Program-made: the position numbers and the translations under genes
Assembly: GCA_934667175.1 (NCBI GenBank)
Contig: CAKULN010000012.1
Location: 10,183 to 74,182 of the forward strand
Length of the DNA: 64,000 bases
Reading direction: 5' to 3'
Source: an uncultured Bacteroidales bacterium
GTDB lineage: Bacteria > Bacteroidota > Bacteroidia > Bacteroidales > UBA932
Notes under the pieces: generated by a model
What the model saw: only the letters and a program-made list of their open reading frames with translations
Database searches by the model: none
Told to the model about the DNA's origin: nothing
Shown here: piece by piece, positions 43,484-52,203 of the stretch
How the letters are laid out: each line of letters starts with the position of its first letter
Position numbering within the stretch: the first letter of the stretch is position 1

Positions 43484-44509
43484 ATGAAAATAATGAAATA
43501 TCTTGCGCCGACAGTCATGGCGCTGATGACACTTGCCTCATGTGAGGATTATGCGAATTACATTGAGGATAAGGATTTTGTCATCGAGAATGACGCGAGT
43601 CTTTTCGCTGTCTACCCCATAGCAAAGGCCGTCCCTGCAAATGGGGAGACCTACAAAGTTGCGGTGACCGGTTCCGAGGACTGGTCGGTAAAACTCGTGG
43701 ACTCGAACAGTTCCGCGGCTGGTTGGTGCACATTGGACAGGGATTCCGGCTCCGGAGCGGACTCCGTGACCGTCACGATCACACAATCCACATCCTTTGT
43801 GAAAAACAGAACCGTGATCCTGGAGTTCACGAATGGGGAAAAGACGCTTCGCCACAAGGTAATGCAGGCTACGCTTTCACTCGGAGATGACGAAGTCATG
43901 ATCAACGGGCTGATCTGGTCCACAAAGAATGTCGGCGCTCCAGGCACATTCGTGGGCGAGATTGATGAGGTCGGCATGCTTTACCAGTTCAATAGGAAGA
44001 CCGGCTATGAGTTCAAATCCTCTGTGCCGGAATTCGCTTCCGTATATTCATCATACTCACCATCCGAAAGTGGCTGGGTGACATCCGCCTGGAGCGAGGC
44101 CAACGATCCTTGCCCGGAAGGATGGAGAGTGCCTACCGGACAGGAGGTTGTGGATCTGATCGGAAGCACCGCAGCCGATGTCAATTGGGTGGAGCCAAGC
44201 ACGAAGAACGGTTTCAGCAGATCCGGGCTTATAGCCGGCGTGGACAAAGCGGCTCTTGGATCCGTGACCAAGGACAACATCAAATCTCTCGGAGGCGTGT
44301 TCCTTCCAAGAAGCGGATGGCTCACGGAAGGCGGAGCTCTGGACAGAGACTGGCTTGTCACACTTAGGACATCCACTTCACTGAACGACACAATGGGCGG
44401 AATGTGGCTCGGCAACACCGGCTACGTTGACGCCTGGGGTTGGGGCGACGGCCAGAAAAACAGAGCCACGATGGTCCGCTGCGTCAAGAAAATCAGCATC
44501 GAAGACTAA
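43484..44509 (+). CDS. BACON / Fib_succ_major-type lipoprotein in SusE/F position
   Basis: 341 residues; lipobox ASC, Cys20. Residues about 45-130 look like a BACON-type immunoglobulin-like domain (GSEDWSVKL, then VTITQSTSFVKNRTVILEF). Residues about 140-335 match the Fibrobacter succinogenes major paralogous domain (GLIWSTKNVGAPG, then ANDPCPEGWRVPTGQE and a Cys near the end). Position directly behind susD suggests a surface glycan- or ligand-binding role like SusE/F; no catalytic motif is visible. Confidence 0.78.
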   Translation: MKIMKYLAPTVMALMTLASCEDYANYIEDKDFVIENDASLFAVYPIAKAVPANGETYKVAVTGSEDWSVKLVDSNSSAAGWCTLDRDSGSGADSVTVTITQSTSFVKNRTVILEFTNGEKTLRHKVMQATLSLGDDEVMINGLIWSTKNVGAPGTFVGEIDEVGMLYQFNRKTGYEFKSSVPEFASVYSSYSPSESGWVTSAWSEANDPCPEGWRVPTGQEVVDLIGSTAADVNWVEPSTKNGFSRSGLIAGVDKAALGSVTKDNIKSLGGVFLPRSGWLTEGGALDRDWLVTLRTSTSLNDTMGGMWLGNTGYVDAWGWGDGQKNRATMVRCVKKISIED

Positions 44510-44575
44510 CATCATGTGGCTGGATATCCAACTTTTTGTTTATATTCAGCCACTGTTTTCAATCTTGAACCCATC

Positions 44576-45613
44576 ATGAAAAGAATCGCACCTATTATCG
44601 TGTTCGCAGCATTGACATTGGCAGGCTGCGCCAGCAAAACAAAGGAAGCGGCCAAGGACAATGAAGTCGTGAACCTCATCATGGAGACCGACATCGGGAA
44701 TGACATCGACGATGCCCTGGCGATGGACCTTCTCTACAAATACCTCGACGCCGGAAAAATCATCCTGATGGCGGTGAACATCAACAAGGAAGGGACCGCT
44801 CCCGCTGAATATGTCGACATTCTCAACACCTGGTACGGCTACTCTGACATCCCCATCGGCGTGATCCGCGATGGCGCGGACTGCGAGAATGACGCTACGA
44901 ATTACGCCAAAGCTGTGGTGGATATGAAAGACTCCACAGGAGCCCCGGCCTTCGCGCGCTCGCTCAAGGAATATGACTCCCTCCCGGACGCGCATATTCT
45001 CTACAGAAAACTTCTGGCCGGAGCCGAGGATGAATCTGTCGTCATCGCATCTGTCGGATTCTCCACAAATCTCATCAGACTCCTTGACACTCAAGCGGAT
45101 GAATATTCCGAATTGAGCGGAAAGGACCTCGTAGCCAAGAAAGTGAGACTGTTGGTCACCATGGCGGGAGACATTGAGGACCCGAATCTTCATGAATATA
45201 ATGTCGTCAAGGACATCCCTGCCGCCAAGATAATTTTCGAGGAATGGCCGACTCCAGTCGTGACATCCCCATTTGAAGTCGGAATCAAGATCCAATACCC
45301 AGGATCAAGCATAGAGAACGATTTCGGTTGGGCAGGGCTTCACCCGGTTGTCGAGGCCTACAAGGCTTACCAGACCATGCCTTACGACCGTCCTACGTGG
45401 GATCCGACGGCGATACTGTACGCTGTCGAGGGAAGTGATTGGTTCACAGTCTCCCCTACCGGCAATATCACTGTGACGGAAGAAGGTTCAACCATTTTCA
45501 CTCCGGATGAGAACGGGACAAGAAGGTACCTTTCCGTCGATCAGGATCAGGCCGATTCCGTCAAAGCTCATTTCATCAAGATGATTACTTCCAAGCCAGA
45601 CCACAGGAAATGA
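44576..45613 (+). CDS. Nucleoside hydrolase (IUNH family) lipoprotein
   Basis: 345 residues from the ATG at 44576, the start of a lipoprotein signal (lipobox AGC, Cys18). The Ca-binding Asp cluster of inosine-uridine nucleoside hydrolases is at residues 37-47 (ETDIGNDIDDA; usual form DTDPGxDDA), and PFEVG plus the Trp-Asp-Pro-Thr segment near the C-terminus fit the family. It splits ribonucleosides into base and ribose, here outside the cytoplasm because of the lipid anchor. The first residue of the motif is Glu rather than Asp. The gene overlaps the next one by 4 bases. Confidence 0.85.
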   Translation: MKRIAPIIVFAALTLAGCASKTKEAAKDNEVVNLIMETDIGNDIDDALAMDLLYKYLDAGKIILMAVNINKEGTAPAEYVDILNTWYGYSDIPIGVIRDGADCENDATNYAKAVVDMKDSTGAPAFARSLKEYDSLPDAHILYRKLLAGAEDESVVIASVGFSTNLIRLLDTQADEYSELSGKDLVAKKVRLLVTMAGDIEDPNLHEYNVVKDIPAAKIIFEEWPTPVVTSPFEVGIKIQYPGSSIENDFGWAGLHPVVEAYKAYQTMPYDRPTWDPTAILYAVEGSDWFTVSPTGNITVTEEGSTIFTPDENGTRRYLSVDQDQADSVKAHFIKMITSKPDHRK

Positions 45614-46785
45614 GAAAAGTGTACATATTCACATTGATGTCCATCTGTACCGTTCTGTTGTCGCTATGCAATTGCTCTAAAAGCGACAACGGGGCGGGTG
45701 ATTCCAAGAAGGACAAGGATTCCGTGCTGGTATATTCATTCTCCAAGCCTGAATATGTCTTTGGATTCGTGAACCAGAACAGATACTCCTACTGTCCTTC
45801 CGTCCTGCAGCAGGATGATGGCTCCAAGCACATTTATTTCTGCGGGAATCCGAACCAGAACATCATGGTTGACAACATCTACCACATTGTAGAGAATCCA
45901 GACGGAACAAGGACTCAGGCCGTGAGTGTCCTCCAGCCCAGTTTGAGTTGGGACAGCAGGCACACATGCGACCCTAGTGTGATTCAGGGAGAGTTCGGTT
46001 ATGACGGCGTGAACTATAAATACGCCATGTTTTTTCTGAGCAATCCTCTTGAATATTACTACAACGAGATCGGAGTCGCTTTCAGCAATGACCTCAACGC
46101 CAAGTCATGGGTGAAGTATCCGACTCAAATTGTCACCAAGACATGGAGTCAGGACGGGGACCAGTCCCTTGGCGGAAGTGCCAGATCATGGGGAGTAGGC
46201 CAGCCTTCAGCTGTGTCGCTTGACAAGAAAGGCAAGGTGCTGCTCACCTACACGGTAGGAGACGCGGCCGGCACAAGGGTGGCGTTTTCGGTATTGGATA
46301 TGTCTGACATGTCCAAGTTCATTCCTGTTACAGGTACTGACATGAACAAGACCGGATTGTACATGCTTGACGGAAAGACGGAGGATACGATGGCCAACTG
46401 TGACTTTGCCATCAATCTGGAAGAAAACAAAGTGGTGATGAGCAGGCCTGTGCATCCTTTTTCCAGCAGCTATCCTAACTACATCGCTTCAGTACTGGAG
46501 ATTGACACCATTGATTTGGACAGTCTTCTCGACGGAATAGGCAAATGGACCATGCTCGGGAGAATTGACCAGTCTCTGAGTGATTTCCCAAGAAACCACA
46601 ACGCCGGGGTGATGCGTGATAATTTCGGTCACATCAAGGAGTGGGACACTCCTACCGTCTATTTCACAGTCAGCAAAGAGGCTCCTCAGGTTACGCCGGA
46701 AAACGGCAGGCATGCGGAATGGACGTACCACATCTACAAAACGTCCATAAGCAAAAACTACCGTTACTTCGACAAAAGGAGATAG
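45610..46785 (+). CDS. Beta-propeller lipoprotein, GH43/GH32-like
   Basis: 391 residues; lipobox near residues 17-22 (LSLCNC). Motifs YSYCPSVLQ, HTCDPSVIQG, YYYNEIGVAFSNDL and GVGQPSAVSLD recall five-bladed propeller glycosidases of the GH43/GH32/GH62 type, where short Asp-Pro-Ser segments start blades. I cannot identify a complete catalytic triad and give no substrate. Overlap of ATGA with the nucleoside hydrolase gene shows coupled translation, so both probably act on one substrate. It is the last gene of the locus. Confidence 0.6.
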   Translation: MRKVYIFTLMSICTVLLSLCNCSKSDNGAGDSKKDKDSVLVYSFSKPEYVFGFVNQNRYSYCPSVLQQDDGSKHIYFCGNPNQNIMVDNIYHIVENPDGTRTQAVSVLQPSLSWDSRHTCDPSVIQGEFGYDGVNYKYAMFFLSNPLEYYYNEIGVAFSNDLNAKSWVKYPTQIVTKTWSQDGDQSLGGSARSWGVGQPSAVSLDKKGKVLLTYTVGDAAGTRVAFSVLDMSDMSKFIPVTGTDMNKTGLYMLDGKTEDTMANCDFAINLEENKVVMSRPVHPFSSSYPNYIASVLEIDTIDLDSLLDGIGKWTMLGRIDQSLSDFPRNHNAGVMRDNFGHIKEWDTPTVYFTVSKEAPQVTPENGRHAEWTYHIYKTSISKNYRYFDKRR

Positions 46786-46826
46786 CTTCTTAGCCGCAAT
46801 TAGTCATGTGGCCGGAGAAAAACTTC

Positions 46827-47687
46827 CTATCGGACAGCGACCTTGTTGAGGAAGCACTGGATGGTGTTCTCCATGAGGCAGCAGATGGTCATCGGGCCGA
46901 CGCCGCCGGGAACGGGAGTGATGACAGAGGCTTTCGGCTCCACTGATGCGAAGTCAACGTCACCACAGAGTTTTCCGTTTTCGTCAAGATCCATTCCCAC
47001 GTCGATCACTGCGGCACCTTCCTTGACCATGTCACCGGTCACAAATTTTGCGCGGCCTATGGCCACGACAAGGATGTCGGCCTGTCTTGTGATCTCAGGG
47101 AGATTCTTTGTCTTTGAATGGCAGATAGTCACCGTAGCGTTTCTGTCAAGCAGAAGTTTGGTGATCGGAAGACCGACGATCTGGCTGCGGCCGATCACAA
47201 CGGCGTTCTTGCCGGCGATTTCGTAATTGGCGTCCTCAAGGAGCCTGATGATGCCCATCGGGGTGCAAGGGACAACGCAGGAGGAGTTCGGCCTCTTCTG
47301 CCAGAGGGCGGCCGTGTTGAGCGGATGGAAACCGTCCACATCCTTGGACTGGGCGATGGCCTCGATCACTTTCGGCTCACTGATCTGCTTCGGAAGAGGA
47401 AGCTGGACAAGGATACCGTCAACGGTGTCGTCAGCGTTGAGTTCGGCTATCTTGTCAAGAAGTTCCTGCTCCGGTGTGTCAGCGGGCATCCTGACGGTGG
47501 TGTTCTTGATTCCTACCACTTCACAGGCCTTGGCCTTGTTTCTTACGTAGGTCTGGCTGCCGGGATCGTCTCCGACAAGAATCACGACCAAGTGAGGCAC
47601 TCGGCCATATTTTGCAGGGAATGTGGCCACCTGCTCGGCCATTCGGGCCTTTAGACGGGCCGCAAGGTCTTTTCCACTTATGATCAT
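46827..47687 (-). CDS. folD: Methylenetetrahydrofolate dehydrogenase / cyclohydrolase
   Basis: 286 residues, usual length. The active-site Lys is in the YVRNKAKACE segment; GILVQLPLP, CTPMGIIRLL, the NADP-binding VIGRSQIVGLP and the C-terminal PVPGGVGPMT are all present. It makes 10-formyl-tetrahydrofolate, which PurH in the nearby operon consumes. It is separated from purD by a repeat cluster. Confidence 0.97.
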   Translation of the reverse strand: MIISGKDLAARLKARMAEQVATFPAKYGRVPHLVVILVGDDPGSQTYVRNKAKACEVVGIKNTTVRMPADTPEQELLDKIAELNADDTVDGILVQLPLPKQISEPKVIEAIAQSKDVDGFHPLNTAALWQKRPNSSCVVPCTPMGIIRLLEDANYEIAGKNAVVIGRSQIVGLPITKLLLDRNATVTICHSKTKNLPEITRQADILVVAIGRAKFVTGDMVKEGAAVIDVGMDLDENGKLCGDVDFASVEPKASVITPVPGGVGPMTICCLMENTIQCFLNKVAVR

Positions 47688-47716
47688 TGTTATAGGGTTT
47701 ATTATTGTTTTGCCGG

Positions 47717-47928
47717 CGCTTCGACAGGCTCAGCGACCGGGGTGATTTACGCTCAGTGACCGGGGTGATTTACGCTCAGCGACCGAGGTGATTTACGCTC
47801 AGTGACCGGGATGATTTAGGCTCAGCGACCGGTGTTGATGGTCACTTCGACAGGCTCAGTGACCGCAGGATAGCCTTTCGATGCATTTCAAACATGGTCA
47901 CTTGTGGATGCTGAGCTTGTCGAAGCAT
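47717..47928. repeat. Cluster of three REP-like hairpins and four 23-bp tandem units
   Basis: REP copies at 47717-47735 (CGCT/AGCG), 47840-47864 (GGTCACT/AGTGACC) and 47908-47928 (ATGCT/AGCAT). Between 47735 and about 47830 a 23-base unit (GACCGGGGTGATTTACGCT + CAGT) is repeated four times with few changes; each contains the REP segment GCTCAG(C/T)GACC. The cluster fills the folD-purD gap and nearly reaches the purD stop. Confidence 0.85.
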
Positions 47929-47932
47929 CTGT

Positions 47933-49342
47933 CTAAAGTACAAGATGTCCGATGTCGGAACGGTAGAAGAGATTGTCGCAGTGGATCTTGCGCACGGCAG
48001 AGAGGGCTTTGTCGCGGGCCTGGCGAAGGGTCTCACCAGAGGCGACAACCATCAGAACACGGCCACCGGAAGTCACAAGGGACTTCTCTCCGGACTGAGG
48101 ATCAACAACTTCCTTGGTTCCCATCTGGTAAACCTTGACTGACGGTTCAGCCAAAGCATCCTCCAAACCAGTGATCCTGAAGCCTTTCTCGTAGGAGCTC
48201 GGATAGCCTTTCGAGGCCATCACGAAACCAAGGGTCGGCTCGGCTGACCACTTGATCTCAGGCATCAGCTGTGACGAAGGAATCTTCACCCCTTCCGCCA
48301 CATCCGTTCCCTCCGGAGCGTTCACGAGTCTGCCGCCATCGGTGATGGCACAGAAAATTTCGAATATGTCGGACTCCAGACGAGGCAGAACCACTTCAGT
48401 CTCAGGGTCTCCGAAACGGCAATTGAACTCGATCACCTTGATCCCTGACGGAGTCTTCATCAGGCCTCCGTAAAGCAAACCCTTGAACGGGCAACCCTCC
48501 GCGACCATTGCGGCGGCAGTCTTCTTCATAATGTGCTCAAGGGCATATTCCTCATCCTCAGCGGTAATGATCGGGACCGGTGAATATGCTCCCATGCCTC
48601 CCGTGTTAGGGCCTTTGTCTCCCTCGAACGCTCTTTTGTGGTCCTGAGCGACGGCCAGCGGGAAAACCTCCTCACCGTTCACAAAGCACATGAACGAGAA
48701 CTCCGGACCGGTGAGATATTCCTCGACCACGACCTTGCCCTTGCCGAACTTGTCGTCCAGAAGCATGTCCTTAAGAGCCGCCTGGGCATCGGAAAAGGTC
48801 TCCGGAATGACCACGCCCTTGCCGGCGGCCAGACCGTCATATTTCAGGACAACCGGGAAGGAATGTCTGCTGACATATTCAATGGCATCATCGTAGTTGT
48901 CGAAGGTCTTGAAGGCAGCGGTGGGGATGTCGTACTTCTCCATCAGCTGCTTGGCGAAGTCCTTGCTGGACTCGATGCGGGCGGCAGCGGCGGAAGGGCC
49001 GAATATCCTTAGGCCAGCCTTTGTGAAAGCATCAGCGATTCCTGCGGAGAGAGGGACCTCCGGGCCGACCACGGTCAGGTCAACGCCATGCTCCTTGGCG
49101 AACTCCACGAGTTCTGGAATCTGTGTCTCCTTCAGCGGAACGCATTCAGCCTGAGCGGCAATCCCGGCGTTGCCCGGAGCGCAATATATCTTGCCGACAC
49201 TTCTGGAACGGCTGAGAGCATCCACAATGGCATGCTCACGTCCGCCTCCCCCGACAACCAGCACATTCTTGGACAGCAGAGTGTCCAGCATGATGGTCTT
49301 GCCGTCACTCTTGTTCGTTGACTCGAAATGAAATACTCGCAT
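47933..49342 (-). CDS. purD: Phosphoribosylamine-glycine ligase
   Basis: 469 residues from the ATG at 49342; the ATG at 49291 would put VLVVGGGGREHAI closer to the N-terminus as in most PurD and is an equally good start. ATP-grasp landmarks are clear (KYDGLAAGKGV, GGMGAYSPVP, FNCRFGDPETE). It joins glycine to phosphoribosylamine, the second step of purine synthesis. It is transcribed after purH with a 126-base gap holding a hairpin. Confidence 0.96.
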   Translation of the reverse strand: MRVFHFESTNKSDGKTIMLDTLLSKNVLVVGGGGREHAIVDALSRSRSVGKIYCAPGNAGIAAQAECVPLKETQIPELVEFAKEHGVDLTVVGPEVPLSAGIADAFTKAGLRIFGPSAAAARIESSKDFAKQLMEKYDIPTAAFKTFDNYDDAIEYVSRHSFPVVLKYDGLAAGKGVVIPETFSDAQAALKDMLLDDKFGKGKVVVEEYLTGPEFSFMCFVNGEEVFPLAVAQDHKRAFEGDKGPNTGGMGAYSPVPIITAEDEEYALEHIMKKTAAAMVAEGCPFKGLLYGGLMKTPSGIKVIEFNCRFGDPETEVVLPRLESDIFEIFCAITDGGRLVNAPEGTDVAEGVKIPSSQLMPEIKWSAEPTLGFVMASKGYPSSYEKGFRITGLEDALAEPSVKVYQMGTKEVVDPQSGEKSLVTSGGRVLMVVASGETLRQARDKALSAVRKIHCDNLFYRSDIGHLVL

Positions 49343-49395
49343 ATAAAGATGCAGTTGTAAAATATAACTAATTAATAATCAACAAGTAAGGTAAT

Positions 49396-49425
49396 TGTCT
49401 TTAGTAGTAATCTACTAAAGACAAA
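49396..49425. other. Hairpin between purH and purD
   Basis: A perfect 13-bp stem (TTGTCTTTAGTAG / CTACTAAAGACAA) around TAAT. No T run follows on the minus strand; it may be a weak terminator or an mRNA-stability element. Confidence 0.6.
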
Positions 49426-49468
49426 CACACAAAGAACTGTCAATCAGGCGATTACTCTCCACCGAAGA

Positions 49469-51052
49469 CTAATGTTTGAAATGACGTTCTCCGGTGAAGA
49501 CCATGGCGATGCCAAGCTCGTTGCACTTCTTGATGGAATCCTCGTCGCGGACGGATCCGCCAGGCTGCACGATGGCCTTCACGCCATACTCGGCAGCAAG
49601 GGTCACGCAATCATCGAACGGGAAGAAGGCGTCGGAAGCCAACACGAGACCGGCCTTACGGGCAGCCTCCTTAGGGTCAACAGGCACACCTGTCTTTGCG
49701 GTCTCCTCCTCGGCCAATGTGGCGGCGGCCTGCTTGAGAGCCAACTCAGCGGAGCCCACACGGTTCATCTGACCGGCACCGACACCGTAGATCATTCCGG
49801 CCTTGCCGACAGTGATGGCATTGGACTTGACGTGCTTGACAATTCTCCAAGTGAAGTTAAGATCAATGATCTGCTCTTCTGTCGGCTTGGTCTCGGTAAC
49901 GGTCTGCAATGCGGTCACCGGAACGATTGAAAGATCCTGATTCTGAACCAAAAGGCCTCCGTTGACGCTGACACACTGCATCTGCTCCTTGACTGAGCCT
50001 TCCATATTCACTTTCAGAACACGCAGGTTTTTCTTGGTGCGGAGAAGTTCAAGGGCGTCCGGAGCGAATGACGGAGCCATCACGATCTCAAGGAAAATTG
50101 GCTTCAGCAACTGCGCCACCTCAAGGTTGACCTCACGGTTGAACGCCACGATGCCACCGAAGATCGAGGTCTTGTCCCCTTCGTAAACCTTCTTCCAAGC
50201 ATCAACCACATCTGTTCCAAGACCCGCACCGCACGGGTTCATGTGCTTGAGTCCCACAGCGAAAGGCTCGCTGAACTCACGGACGATGTTCAGGGCGGCA
50301 TTTGCATCCTGAATATTATTGTAAGACAGTTCCTTGCCATTCAACTGCTCGGCAGTGGCCAATGAATATGGAACCGGCTTCAGGGTCTTGTAGAACTTGG
50401 CCTGCTGGTGAGGGTTCTCACCGTAGCGGAGATTCTGGCAGATGTCATATTCAAGGAACAGCTTCTCTGGAAGGCCGGCCTGGGCGCGCATGTACGTGGC
50501 GATGGCGCTGTCATATTCAGCGGTGTGGGTGTAGGCCTTGGCAGACAGTTGGAGACGGGTCTGCGGGGTCGTGTCACCGGTCGCCTTGATCTCGGAGATG
50601 ACAGTCGCGTAGTCCTCAGGGTTGACAACCACCGTGACCGAGGCCCAGTTCTTGGCAGCGCTGCGAAGCATAGACGGGCCACCGATGTCAATGTGCTCGA
50701 CAGCATCCTCCATCGTGACATCCGGTTTGGCGATGGTCTCACGGAAAGGATAGAGGTTGACACATACGAGATCTATCTTTTCTATTCCGTTGTCACTCAA
50801 CTGCTTCATGTGATCAGGAATATCCCGACGCGCGAGAAGGGCACCGTGAATCTTTGGATGAAGGGTCTTTACACGACCATCGCAGATCTCGGGGAATCCC
50901 GTGACATCACTCACACTGGTCACAGGCAGACCTGCCTCCCTCAACATCTTCATGGTGCCGCTGGTGGAAAGGATTTCCCATCCGAGCGACACAAGTTCCC
51001 GGGCGAATTCCACAACCCCCGTCTTGTCACTTACACTGATTAAAGCTCGCAT
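49469..51052 (-). CDS. purH: AICAR transformylase / IMP cyclohydrolase
   Basis: 527 residues, both domains complete. The N-terminal MGS-like cyclohydrolase has SVSDKTGVVEFA, GRVKTLHPKIHGALL, DLVCVNLYPF; the C-terminal transformylase has LRYGENPHQQA, KHMNPCGAG and DAFFPFDD. It performs the last two steps to IMP. Confidence 0.97.
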   Translation of the reverse strand: MRALISVSDKTGVVEFARELVSLGWEILSTSGTMKMLREAGLPVTSVSDVTGFPEICDGRVKTLHPKIHGALLARRDIPDHMKQLSDNGIEKIDLVCVNLYPFRETIAKPDVTMEDAVEHIDIGGPSMLRSAAKNWASVTVVVNPEDYATVISEIKATGDTTPQTRLQLSAKAYTHTAEYDSAIATYMRAQAGLPEKLFLEYDICQNLRYGENPHQQAKFYKTLKPVPYSLATAEQLNGKELSYNNIQDANAALNIVREFSEPFAVGLKHMNPCGAGLGTDVVDAWKKVYEGDKTSIFGGIVAFNREVNLEVAQLLKPIFLEIVMAPSFAPDALELLRTKKNLRVLKVNMEGSVKEQMQCVSVNGGLLVQNQDLSIVPVTALQTVTETKPTEEQIIDLNFTWRIVKHVKSNAITVGKAGMIYGVGAGQMNRVGSAELALKQAAATLAEEETAKTGVPVDPKEAARKAGLVLASDAFFPFDDCVTLAAEYGVKAIVQPGGSVRDEDSIKKCNELGIAMVFTGERHFKH

Positions 51053-51099
51053 AATATACTTTGAATAAATATGTTAGGATAACCAAACCTCAGTCTCGA

Positions 51100-52134
51100 C
51101 TAAATAAGATGAATATCCACACCCGGCTTGTCGGTCACGCGGCCGATGACGGTCGCCTTGTCCCCGTGGCCGGCAAGGATGTCGATGGCCTTCTGAGCCT
51201 CGGACTCATCCAAAGCCAGAACCATTCCGATGCCCATGTTGAATATGTTGAACATCTCTCTGTGAGGGATGTTGCCGTACTTCTCAAGGAAGCGGAAAAT
51301 CGGGAGGATTGTCCATGAACCTTCATGAACCTCGATACCCTGGCCTTCTCGGAGGATTCTCGGTATGTTCTCATCGAAGCCGCCGCCGGTGATGTGGGCG
51401 ACTCCGTGCACATCGCAGTTGCGGATGACATCCAGAACCTGCTTCACGTAGATTCTGGTCGGAGTCAGGGCGACAAGGCCGAGCGGCTGGTCGGACTCCA
51501 GTTCAGGATAGGTCTTGAACAGATCCAGATTGTTGTCAGAGAATATCTTGCGCACGAGGCTGAATCCGTTGCTGTGAACTCCGGTGGAGGCTATTCCAAC
51601 CAGCACATCTCCGGCCTTGACCTTCGTACCGTCGATGAGTTTGGATTTCTCAACGACACCTGTGGTGTAGCCAGCGATGTCATATTCCCCATCCTCATAC
51701 ATTCCAGGCATTTCGGCTGTCTCGCCACCCACGAGGGCGCAACCGGCCTGACGGCAGCCTTCCGCTACTCCGGCCACGATTGCCTCAACCACCTCCGGAC
51801 GGGTCTTTCCCTGAGCAACATAGTCAAGGAACACAAGCGGTTCCGCTCCTTGGGCCAGAACATCGTTCACGCACATCGCCACGGCATCGATGCCGATGGT
51901 GTCGTGCTTGTCCATCGCAAACGCCAGCTTGAGTTTCGTGCCGACTCCGTCCGTTCCGCTGACCAGGACCGGTTCTTTGATGTTCAACTTTGAAAGATCG
52001 AACATACCTCCGAACGATCCGATGTTCCCCATCACGCCAAGCCTGTCGGTTGACGCCACGTGTTTCTTGATCCTGCGGACAACGTCGTAGCCCGCTTCTA
52101 GGCTCACGCCGGCCTTCTCGTAATCAACTGCCAT
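51100..52134 (-). CDS. purM: Phosphoribosylformylglycinamidine cyclo-ligase
   Basis: 344 residues of usual length, with [22 protein letters not shown], and [13 protein letters not shown]. It closes the imidazole ring to give AIR. It lies between purF (69-base gap) and purH (47-base gap) on the same strand. Confidence 0.97.
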   Translation of the reverse strand: MAVDYEKAGVSLEAGYDVVRRIKKHVASTDRLGVMGNIGSFGGMFDLSKLNIKEPVLVSGTDGVGTKLKLAFAMDKHDTIGIDAVAMCVNDVLAQGAEPLVFLDYVAQGKTRPEVVEAIVAGVAEGCRQAGCALVGGETAEMPGMYEDGEYDIAGYTTGVVEKSKLIDGTKVKAGDVLVGIASTGVHSNGFSLVRKIFSDNNLDLFKTYPELESDQPLGLVALTPTRIYVKQVLDVIRNCDVHGVAHITGGGFDENIPRILREGQGIEVHEGSWTILPIFRFLEKYGNIPHREMFNIFNMGIGMVLALDESEAQKAIDILAGHGDKATVIGRVTDKPGVDIHLI

Positions 52135-52203
52135 AATAGTTTATCTCTTATTATAATTTATTATCTGCCAATATATTCCTAAAACTCCAAGACAAAATAT
52201 TCA

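Noticed and set aside
47735..47830. 23-bp tandem units read as a CRISPR-like array
   Set aside because: The units are contiguous without spacers and derive from the REP sequence.
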